DNA of 39,490 bases from Ramicandelaber brevisporus (lineage: Eukaryota > Kickxellomycota > Ramicandelaberales > Ramicandelaberaceae): contig MU602853.1 in the NCBI GenBank assembly GCA_025201865.1, positions 1,927-41,416 on the forward strand. Reading direction: 5' to 3'. A program made the translations under genes and the position numbers. Below are positions 1-7,637 of this stretch, piece by piece (positions within the stretch are counted from its first letter, which is position 1; every line of letters begins with the position of its first letter). The notes below the pieces were generated by a model. The model did no database searches and had not been told where the DNA came from. It worked only from the letters and a program-made list of their open reading frames with translations.

Positions 1-46
1 TAGAAGAGGTCAATAGCTGGCGACTACACTACAACTACTTCTAGTA

Positions 47-247
47 TCACCACCTCAAGTATTTTAGCGATAACATACCAAGCATCAACATTACCATTGT
101 GACACCGAGAATCCACATGATTATGCCGAGTAACAGGACCCTCGATGCACCGAAGCGGAGAAAGATGGCAATCGGTGGGACGAAGAGCGCAAGTACATAT
201 AGAAACAAATGGCTTAGTGCGAACATTCCGATGTCTGCTTCGATCAT
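47..247 (-). CDS. Pmp3/UPF0057-like small membrane protein
   Basis: A 66-residue, very hydrophobic protein. Seen: two predicted membrane spans, with the first ending in VPPIAIFLRFGAS, which matches the 'PP-[IL]-A-[VI]-F' core of the Pmp3/UPF0057 family, followed by a second span (about residues 38-57) and a short basic tail. Family knowledge: Pmp3 proteins are about 50-70 residue plasma-membrane proteolipids that affect membrane potential and salt sensitivity. The ATG at 245-247 is the first in the frame; a second Met seven codons later would give a 59-residue protein closer to the usual length. The second span is more diverged than typical (no obvious 'PGxxHAxY' turn). The gene is divergent from RAD50 with a 301-bp shared spacer. 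A spurious hydrophobic frame is the alternative, but the PP-containing core argues against it. Confidence 0.62.
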   Translation of the reverse strand: MIEADIGMFALSHLFLYVLALFVPPIAIFLRFGASRVLLLGIIMWILGVTMVMLMLGMLSLKYLRW

Positions 248-548
248 TATACACGTTACTGTGGTCAAAAAGTGATGTCGCGAAGTCGATCAAGAAATCA
301 AGAACAAGTGCCAAGTTGACAAAAAGCAAACTTCAAACCATGTTGCGATCATTGCGCCATGTTGTTGCCAATACTCAATATTTGAGACAGGTGGTGACAC
401 CAGTCTTACGACATTGTGAGAATCATCGTCGTCACGATTGGCATTGTTGTTTGTTGACTTCAAATTAACTTTACTTCTATTTCTTTGATCGCCGCAGTAA
501 ACACTAATCAGCAACGACAACGACAACAACGACAACCACAACAACGAG
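248..548. promoter_or_regulatory. Divergent spacer between the Pmp3-like gene and RAD50
   Basis: This 301-bp stretch separates two divergent start codons and must carry both promoters. No TATA box is clear. The last 40 bases before the RAD50 ATG (about 509-548) are a CAACGACAAC-type, G-poor repeat typical of an unstructured 5' leader. Short antisense reading frames here have no recognisable domain. Confidence 0.45.
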
Positions 549-3500
549 ATGTCATCTCTTGACAAGCTGCTGATCCGTGGTATTCGTTCGTTCGATCCTC
601 AGAACGCCACAGCCATCGAGTTCTACAGCCCGCTAACGATCATCGTCGGAAACAACGGCTGCGGCAAAACAACGATCATCGAGTGTCTCAAGTATGCGAC
701 AACAGGCGACATGCCGCCAAACTCCAAAGGCGGTGCATTTATTCACGACCCAAAGATTGCCCACGAAGTTGACATCAAGGCTCAGGTACGCCTCAAATTC
801 CACAATATTAAGCGAGATGAACTGGTTGTTATTCGCTCAATGCAGCTGACTCAAAAGAAGACTACAGCTACATTTAAGACACTGGAGAGCGCGCTGATTA
901 TGCGGAATCCAGTCACTGGTCAGCACTCAAGCATTAGCTCGAGATGCGCGGATTTGAACGAAGAGATATCGCATCAGCTCGGTGTATCAAAGGCTATCTT
1001 AGAGAATGTTATATTCTGCCATCAGGAAGAATCCAACTGGCCATTGTCAGAGCCAGCAATATTGAAGAAGAAGTTTGATGAAATATTCGCAGCCACAAAG
1101 TATACAAAGGCATTGGAATCCATCAAAAAGTTGCGAAAGAGTCAGGCAGTGGAGATTAAATTGGATCAACAACAGCTGGAGTTTCTGGCAGCTAGTAAGC
1201 AGCGCGCAGAGAAGGTGGAGGCAACACTGGCAACCACGGAGGCATCAATTAGAATGGCTAAAACGACTTGTGATAGACATGACGCTGAATTGGAGAGATT
1301 GGCTGCAGACATGTCACAGTTGAGTGAAAAATGCGCAGAAAGAGATCAGATTAATGGAAGAATACAGAGCTTAAAACAGTCTCATCGTCAGGCTGAGCAG
1401 CAGTGGTTTCTGATTGTTAAATCATACAAAGAAATGTACGAGCCTGAAGATGAATTGAAGGCCATGTTGGCTGGGTTTGATAATGAGCAGCAGCTGCGTG
1501 CTAGCAAAATTGTAGATTTGGAATGCGAGCAGAGGCGATATAAAGATGAAATTGAAACAATGGGTCAGCGAATTGCAGATAATACCAATACTCGTGCTCG
1601 TCATGAAGTCAAATTGGCCGCATACAAGGAACAGCTAGCATCGCGTGTCACGCTAGCCCAGTCAATCATTCAGCAGCACGAATTGAGCTGTCCAGCATTT
1701 GATTCTGCTAGCAACGATGGCACTGGTGAACTCTCAGATGAAGTATGGCAGCAGTTCATTGATGCGCTTGATGAGCGATTTAGACATGTCACTGCCTCGT
1801 TCGGTACAGCCAAATCTACTGCTCATGCCAATGATGATGAAGCAAGAAACAAGCTGCAGGCAATCAAGGCTGAGCTGACTGGTCTTGAACACAGCCGTCG
1901 TATTGTTCGCACTTCGTTGGATACAGCCATCTCGAAGCGCAACATGTGTAACGAGCGCATTGCCAACTTTGATGTCAGTGACCTCGATGTGGCTGATGCT
2001 GAACGCCGCATGCAGACTGCCGAGCGTAGTCTTGAAGCTGCGCGTACTGCCGCCATCGACTCCAACCCAGCTGCTCAGATTGAACTTAAGACACGCGAGC
2101 TGTCTGAGATTGAATATGCTGTCAAGGTACTGGAGGGTGAGCAGCGCAAACTTTTGACCCACATGCAGACTCGCACCAAGCTGGATTTGCACAACAATGA
2201 ACTAACCAAGCTCAAGGAGCGTCTCGCTGCTGCCACCGCTCAGTATACACCCGAGCTTGCTTCATTCCTCGGCATCGACGCCGATGCGCCAGACAGTCCG
2301 CTCAAGGATGTGATGCGGCTCGATGCAGCAATCTCTGCCAAGATTCGTGAGCTTGAGAATGAGCTTGCTCAGATGGAGCCAAAGCTGAACATGGCCACGT
2401 CAAAGCAGTCATCATGTAAAGCCCAGATTGACTTCTCAGAGAAGACTCTGTCTCAACAGCGCTCTACTTTGGCATCCAATGACTCCAAGGTTCAGGCTGC
2501 GTGTGGTGATGCGAATTTCTCGGATGCTCTGGCTGCCGCTGAGAACAAGGCCAAGGCTGCAATGCAAACTGTACAGTTCCATCGTAATGCCAACATGATG
2601 TATGAACAGTACATTTCACAGACCGCGATGTTGCACAATTGTCCGCTGTGCAAACGCGGATTCGACAGTGCCAAAGCTGAAGGTGCATTCTTGGCTGATT
2701 TGCGTGAGAGCATGGCTGATGGACCGTCCAGACTGCGCGATGCCATTGAAGAGCAGTCTGCCTGCGACAAAAAGCGCGATTCTCTGCGTGCACTGGCTCA
2801 TGTTCACGAAGAAACGATGAATCTGCGGAGCAAGTCTATTCCTGAACTCGAAGACAAGCTGAACGAACTACGCAATGAACAAATGACTGCATCCAACCTT
2901 GTTGACGAATTACGCTCTCAAATCACAGGTTTGCGTGGCCGACTATCATCAGCTGCAGTTATCCGCCGTCGTTCCGAAGAGTTGATGCGTTTTGGCCGTG
3001 ATATTCGCCGCGTTGAAGGTGACATTTCTCAACTGGATGGAGAGCTGATGCTATCTGGTGTATCCAGCACTCGTACACTTGAGGACTGCCAGCGTGATAT
3101 CGATGTGCAACAGGAGAAGCGCAAACAGATTCAGAACGAGGTTGAGCGTCTCAACAGCGATAGTTTGACTCGCCAGCGTGAACTGCAGCTCTTTGAAGGT
3201 CGTTTACGTACAGCTCGTGATGATTACAACAGTCTTCAGCAGCGCCAGCAAGACTTGGCTCGTGAACAAGCAGCAATCACTGAATTGACAATTGAGATTG
3301 GTCAGCATGAGGCACAGATGGCTGATATTGACATGCGCTGCAGTACATTGAACAGCCGAGTTGATGACGCTAATTCAATGGTAACGAGAGTGCGCGAAGA
3401 AGGCATGACTGCAGTGCAGGTGGCTCAATCTGCAGTTGATGATGTTGCATCTGTCCAGCGCACGGTATCTGAGCTGAATGATCGCATAGCTCAATTCCGC

Positions 3501-4520
3501 GAGAGCAACACTGAGCAGCGACTGAAAGAAGGCAACGAGCTGATTCAGAAGATGACAACTGCGATGGATAATCTCAAAAAGAAGCTCGATGATGCAGCCG
3601 AGTCCATTCGTCAGTTAGAGCTCAAACAGGCTGAATCCAAGACTGAGTTGCGTAACATCCAAGATAACCTGTCATGCCGCACATTGCAGAAGGAGATGGA
3701 CCAGCACAAGGCCGATATGCTGGAGCTCACAAACAAGGCAAATGAGTATTCAACTGCTGCTTATGATGCTCAAATGGCCAAGCTGCGTAAAGAACAAGAG
3801 CGGTTCTTGGCTGCCCGTGCTCAGAAACAAGGTGAGCTCAAGCAGCTGGAGGAGCAGGCTCGCCAGCTGCGCATTGATCTGTCTGACGATTTCAAGGATA
3901 TCCAGCAGCGCCATCTCCAACAGGCTGTCAAATGCCGCACTCAGGAGCTTGCAAACGTTGATTTAGACACGTATAGCAAGGCACTCGACCATGCCATCAT
4001 GCAGTATCACTCGCAAAAGATGGAGGAAATCAACAAGATTATCCGCGAGTTGTGGGTTCAAACCTATCAGGGCAACGACATTGACACGATTGAGATTCGA
4101 TCGGAGAGTGAAGGTGCCAAGAACCGCTCGTCATACAACTATCGCGTGGTGATGATCAAAGGTGGAACAGAGATTGATATGCGTGGTCGCTGTTCGGCTG
4201 GCCAGAAGGTGCTCACTTCGCTCATTATTCGACTGGCGCTGGCTGAGTCGTTCTGCTTGCAATGCGGCATGCTGGCGCTGGATGAACCAACCACGAATCT
4301 GGATCACGCGAATATGATCAGTTTGGCGACCAGCTTGGCAAACATTATCAAGAGCCGCCGTCAGCAGCGCAACTTCCAGCTGATTGTTATTACTCACGAC
4401 GAAGAGTTTGTACAGAACTTGGGCAAGGCTGAGTATGCTGATTACTACTTTAGAGTGTCAAAGAATGCTCGCCAGCACTCGATGATTGAGCGCTTGCCCA
4501 TCGTCACTCTTTCTCGTTAA
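549..4520 (+). CDS. RAD50: RAD50, SMC-like ATPase of the MRN/MRX DNA-repair complex
   Basis: A 1323-residue protein in one unbroken frame, close to the usual fungal and animal Rad50 length (about 1300). Seen: Walker A GNNGCGKTT at residues 34-42, followed by the family-typical IIECLKY; long heptad-rich coiled coils on both sides of a zinc hook CPLC at 698-701; the ABC signature CSAGQ at 1215-1219; Walker B with LALDEPTTNLD (D1245, E1246); and a distal THDEEF H-loop. Known role: Rad50 dimerises through ATP and the zinc hook, and with Mre11 it tethers and processes double-strand breaks in the nucleus and at telomeres. All key residues are present, so it should be functional. The first ATG gives the conserved N-terminus directly. 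The gene is convergent with the downstream kinase gene. Its partner MRE11 lies about 20 kb further along. Confidence 0.97.
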   Translation: MSSLDKLLIRGIRSFDPQNATAIEFYSPLTIIVGNNGCGKTTIIECLKYATTGDMPPNSKGGAFIHDPKIAHEVDIKAQVRLKFHNIKRDELVVIRSMQLTQKKTTATFKTLESALIMRNPVTGQHSSISSRCADLNEEISHQLGVSKAILENVIFCHQEESNWPLSEPAILKKKFDEIFAATKYTKALESIKKLRKSQAVEIKLDQQQLEFLAASKQRAEKVEATLATTEASIRMAKTTCDRHDAELERLAADMSQLSEKCAERDQINGRIQSLKQSHRQAEQQWFLIVKSYKEMYEPEDELKAMLAGFDNEQQLRASKIVDLECEQRRYKDEIETMGQRIADNTNTRARHEVKLAAYKEQLASRVTLAQSIIQQHELSCPAFDSASNDGTGELSDEVWQQFIDALDERFRHVTASFGTAKSTAHANDDEARNKLQAIKAELTGLEHSRRIVRTSLDTAISKRNMCNERIANFDVSDLDVADAERRMQTAERSLEAARTAAIDSNPAAQIELKTRELSEIEYAVKVLEGEQRKLLTHMQTRTKLDLHNNELTKLKERLAAATAQYTPELASFLGIDADAPDSPLKDVMRLDAAISAKIRELENELAQMEPKLNMATSKQSSCKAQIDFSEKTLSQQRSTLASNDSKVQAACGDANFSDALAAAENKAKAAMQTVQFHRNANMMYEQYISQTAMLHNCPLCKRGFDSAKAEGAFLADLRESMADGPSRLRDAIEEQSACDKKRDSLRALAHVHEETMNLRSKSIPELEDKLNELRNEQMTASNLVDELRSQITGLRGRLSSAAVIRRRSEELMRFGRDIRRVEGDISQLDGELMLSGVSSTRTLEDCQRDIDVQQEKRKQIQNEVERLNSDSLTRQRELQLFEGRLRTARDDYNSLQQRQQDLAREQAAITELTIEIGQHEAQMADIDMRCSTLNSRVDDANSMVTRVREEGMTAVQVAQSAVDDVASVQRTVSELNDRIAQFRESNTEQRLKEGNELIQKMTTAMDNLKKKLDDAAESIRQLELKQAESKTELRNIQDNLSCRTLQKEMDQHKADMLELTNKANEYSTAAYDAQMAKLRKEQERFLAARAQKQGELKQLEEQARQLRIDLSDDFKDIQQRHLQQAVKCRTQELANVDLDTYSKALDHAIMQYHSQKMEEINKIIRELWVQTYQGNDIDTIEIRSESEGAKNRSSYNYRVVMIKGGTEIDMRGRCSAGQKVLTSLIIRLALAESFCLQCGMLALDEPTTNLDHANMISLATSLANIIKSRRQQRNFQLIVITHDEEFVQNLGKAEYADYYFRVSKNARQHSMIERLPIVTLSR

Positions 4521-4584
4521 GTTTAATTTCTTTAAAGAATAGATTAAGCAGTAAAAATTAGTATAGAATGAACACTTGCAAAAA

Positions 4585-4590
4585 AATAAA
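4585..4590 (+). terminator. AATAAA polyadenylation signal, RAD50
   Basis: A canonical AATAAA hexamer lies 65 nt after the RAD50 stop, in the 102-bp spacer between the convergent RAD50 and kinase genes. Confidence 0.5.
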
Positions 4591-4622
4591 AAGAATAATA
4601 AGAGATAGGGGGGGAGGTTTTG

Positions 4623-5969
4623 TTAAATCTCGATAGCATCAGATTCACTGGGCAGACTGGGAAGTCTCATAAATACATCGACGCCGTGACCAGGTAGATT
4701 AACCAGGGTAAGCTCTCCTCCAAAGTACCTCGCGTATATCCGAGCCATCGGCAAACCATATCCAAGACCAGCCATGGGTCCACCGATTCCATTCTGCATA
4801 GCCAGCTGGGTTTGTCCCATAAAGATTCCGCCCGGACCAGCCTGATGCTGCTGCTGTTGCTCATGTTCGCGCTGTTGCTGCTGCTGCTGCTGCTGCTGCT
4901 GAGAGAAGTCATCGACATGCTTCACAGTTGTAAATGAATACTCAAAGACTCTGCTCAAATCAGCCAGTTTGATACCACCTCCAACATCTCGCACTCTGAT
5001 GCTAACGGAGTCTCCGCCGTGAGCCACTGTCAACTCAACCGGTGGGATGCTGGAGAGCCCAAGTCTCTGACTATTTTCCACGGTTGATCTGTACGCATTT
5101 TTCAGAACCTCAAATATACTGTAGTTGAGATGAGTAGGAATATACTGGAAGGTTGAATTAACGTGTCCCTTGAGCACAAACTCTGGTGCAATGCCATAAT
5201 TCCTCTCACAGACTTCATGCACATGGTTTGCGCAATTCTCCAGCAGAGTCGCCGGATTCAATCTTGTATCAATAATCCCAATAAAATTGTCATTTCTACG
5301 AACTCTCTCTTTAGCATGGACATCATGGTGCAATGCAACGTGCTGTTCTCCAATTAAACGCAAGCCAATGCGTGCATGAATTAACTCGTCTAGAAAGGCA
5401 GAGATTTCAGCAGGATTTATATACTTTTTACACTCTATAAAGCCCTGTGCCAATCTTGGGATGATGCCAATTAGTGATTCAGTTTGTTTATCCAGTGCTA
5501 TTGTAAATTGACGTTCCATCTCCAAATCCTTAATGGGACTGGAAAATACACGCAGTCGTTCAAATGCATCAACGTACAACTTGTAAACTGCGCTGATGTG
5601 CGGGTTAGTGCCAACTATAAACGGCAATCTTTGGAATGCTACAACGCGCTTGGCGAGTCGGACAGGCAATTCACTTCGAGCATATTCTGCAGAGGCTAGC
5701 AGCCTTTCAGTGGTAAATGGAGGTCGACTGTATCGCATGAGTTGCTTGAGAGTTACTGGTCTAAGTGGGAGATTTGCATATTCGACCAGATTACTGCCAT
5801 CATAGAAATCACTAATCTTGCCAGATGCCTTTCGCTTAATATGACTGCTATTGATATTAACTGTGATATGAGATGCACATGTAGATGATAAATAACGATA
5901 ACTAGAATTTGCTGCAAATGAAACTAACAGGCGATTGTAGCCACTGTGTTTAACTTTACTAATAACCAT
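4623..5969 (-). CDS. Mitochondrial 2-oxoacid dehydrogenase kinase (PDK/BCKDK family)
   Basis: A 448-residue mitochondrial protein kinase of the GHKL fold. Known role: phosphorylates the E1 subunit of pyruvate or branched-chain 2-oxoacid dehydrogenase in the matrix and switches the complex off. Seen: a basic, Ser-rich N-terminus like a mitochondrial presequence; the four-helix domain with PFIVGTNP and a conserved ARIGLRLIGEQHVALH segment; the N-box ExxKN (E287, N291); the G1 box DVGGG at 328-332; and the G2 box GLGYGLP at 401-407. Between the FTT motif and the G2 box, in the ATP lid, is an inserted Q-rich run (about residues 356-376), which is unusual. Overall it resembles yeast Pkp2 and animal BCKDK more than classical PDKs, but I cannot decide the substrate. 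It lies 99 bp downstream of ATG12 on the same strand. Confidence 0.92.
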   Translation of the reverse strand: MVISKVKHSGYNRLLVSFAANSSYRYLSSTCASHITVNINSSHIKRKASGKISDFYDGSNLVEYANLPLRPVTLKQLMRYSRPPFTTERLLASAEYARSELPVRLAKRVVAFQRLPFIVGTNPHISAVYKLYVDAFERLRVFSSPIKDLEMERQFTIALDKQTESLIGIIPRLAQGFIECKKYINPAEISAFLDELIHARIGLRLIGEQHVALHHDVHAKERVRRNDNFIGIIDTRLNPATLLENCANHVHEVCERNYGIAPEFVLKGHVNSTFQYIPTHLNYSIFEVLKNAYRSTVENSQRLGLSSIPPVELTVAHGGDSVSIRVRDVGGGIKLADLSRVFEYSFTTVKHVDDFSQQQQQQQQQQREHEQQQQHQAGPGGIFMGQTQLAMQNGIGGPMAGLGYGLPMARIYARYFGGELTLVNLPGHGVDVFMRLPSLPSESDAIEI

Positions 5970-6068
5970 GTTTCTTTTTTTACTTATTGTTATGTATTGT
6001 TGTTTTTTGTTCTTGGTTGAAGTTGATTAGACCTTTAAATCAATAGCTCTTTAAGCCCTTTAAGCTCT

Positions 6069-6407
6069 TTAACCCCAGGCTTGAGTAGTAGAGTAATTGA
6101 TGACCAGCTGACCTTCTAGACTAAAGCAGCGATACAAGTTTGCAACCACTTCGTCAGGCGCTGGTGAGAATGCGCTGTTCACGTAAACAAACAATGGATC
6201 CGATGGCTGAAGTCCAAGCTCTTTGCGAAGAAACAAGATGACTGCCTGGAACTTGTGACCTGATGAGAGTTTGTAGAACGATCGCTTCAGTATACTGGCG
6301 TTGCCAACTGCTTTGAACCGACAGATTATCTTTTCAGGGTCCACAGCTGCTGTTGTCGTGGCGGTTGGTGTAGTGACTGATGAAGTCGAAAGTGCCGATG
6401 ATGACAT
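6069..6407 (-). CDS. ATG12: ATG12, ubiquitin-like autophagy conjugation protein
   Basis: A 112-residue protein. Seen: a Ser/Thr/Ala-rich N-terminus of about 22 residues, then the whole Atg12 ubiquitin fold, with CRFKAVGNASILK, FLRKELGL, VYVNSAFSPAPDEVV, and the C-terminal NYSTTQAWG ending in the exposed glycine. Known role: Atg12 is activated by Atg7, passed to Atg10 and joined through its last Gly to a lysine of Atg5; the Atg12-Atg5-Atg16 complex acts as an E3 for Atg8 lipidation. The frame is open upstream into a CT-rich leader, but the ATG at 6405-6407 is chosen because the upstream segment is low-complexity hydrophobic and unlike the family. Residues needed for conjugation are intact. Confidence 0.95.
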   Translation of the reverse strand: MSSSALSTSSVTTPTATTTAAVDPEKIICRFKAVGNASILKRSFYKLSSGHKFQAVILFLRKELGLQPSDPLFVYVNSAFSPAPDEVVANLYRCFSLEGQLVINYSTTQAWG

Positions 6408-7637
6408 CCAGCAGAAGAAAAATAAAAAACAAAAAAGAGACGGACGCGAGTGTATATATTCCGAGAGAGAGACTATGCAAACGGATGATAGCGAAAGAGA
6501 GAGAGAGAGAAAGAGTGATGCACATTGTGAATTTGTTGTACAGTTTGTGCACCATTTTGCAGAATGACCTTCCAGCACCACATTGACAGATGATCGAATC
6601 CAAATGCATTGTCTGCTCAGATACTGTGTTCACGGTGTAGATACAGCAATTGTTCATACTTGCTCACCTCTCAGCTCGACTGTGGTATAGTGAAGTTGGA
6701 GGAGTTTGCCCATTCAGAATCGGCAAACGCATCGTGGTGTGTTGATTCTCACACACCAGCTTTATTCTTCCCTCGTCGCTGGTATTACGGCGTGGCTGTC
6801 CGCAAGCCTCTTCGACTACCAGCCAGTCAAGGTGTCTTCTACTCTCGGCTTGACCCGGCATGCCCACGTTTTCTCCAAGACTCTGCGTGTTCATGTATCC
6901 GCGAGCGCGTTGCTATTCATATCAAGCTAGTCCAGAACATATGTGGTTGTCTCTTGAAGCCAATTAGTAACAGTAGTAATCTTTTGTTTATTTATTTTTG
7001 ACGTATCAGCTCTCAATTAGTGTCTATTTACCACGTTGTTTGACCACGTGAGATTGATACTGCCTTCCATTCAAAGACCATTCTCTGATAACGACCTGCG
7101 GGTCACTCACCTTCTCTTCCAGCCCAAAGTACCATCCATTCATACACTCATCTATCCATCCACTCATCTACTCATCTACCACACTCATTATCACCAGCTG
7201 AATAGGCTGAGCTATTTATGCAAGCTGTTCGAATCTAAATTGATCGGCCGCAATCTATATTTATAAATCTAGCCTCCACACAAATCCCATTAGCCGCCAA
7301 TAACAAAAAGAAACAATCAACCACCTATCACCCTGTTTGCACTTGCTTGACTGGTTCCTGATCACCTTGCTTTTTTTGTGTTGCACTCTGCATTTTTCTA
7401 GCACTCAAAAGCGTGTGTAAGCGAGTGTGAGTGCTATCGTCTACTTGTGCGGCCTACCCTACTTCTTACCTCTTGCCTCTTTGCTTCTTCCTTTCCTCTG
7501 CCTCTGCCTCGAACGACGACTTCCACTACTCCCTCCTTCCCCCTGCTTAACTATCACACTCCTCGCTATCTCCACCTAAAAATAGGTATCTGCCTTCTTT
7601 CCTCTGTCTCTCTTTGAGCCTCTGTAGTCGTGACCAG
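6408..7637. promoter_or_regulatory. Long divergent spacer, ATG12 / Q-rich gene
   Basis: About 1.2 kb between divergent start codons. The ATG12 side has a GA microsatellite (about 6492-6512). The other side has long CT-rich tracts (about 7440-7620) of the kind seen in fungal core promoters and 5' leaders. Short frames inside (for example 6609-7001 and 6706-6930) carry no recognisable domain, and I do not call them genes. No tRNA was found; a GTTCGAATC string near 7227 has no matching stem. Confidence 0.4.

Noticed and set aside
290-565. 91-codon minus-strand frame in the Pmp3/RAD50 spacer
   Set aside because: It overlaps the RAD50 start and leader, and has no domain; it is probably a shadow of the CAAC-rich leader.
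6609-7001. 130-codon frame in the ATG12 / Q-rich gene spacer
   Set aside because: No recognisable domain or signal peptide; Ser/Cys/Leu composition like translated promoter sequence. Kept only as part of the spacer.
7220-7245. GTTCGAATC string resembling a tRNA T-loop
   Set aside because: Flanking bases do not form the five-pair T stem, and no D or anticodon arm or acceptor pairing is found upstream.
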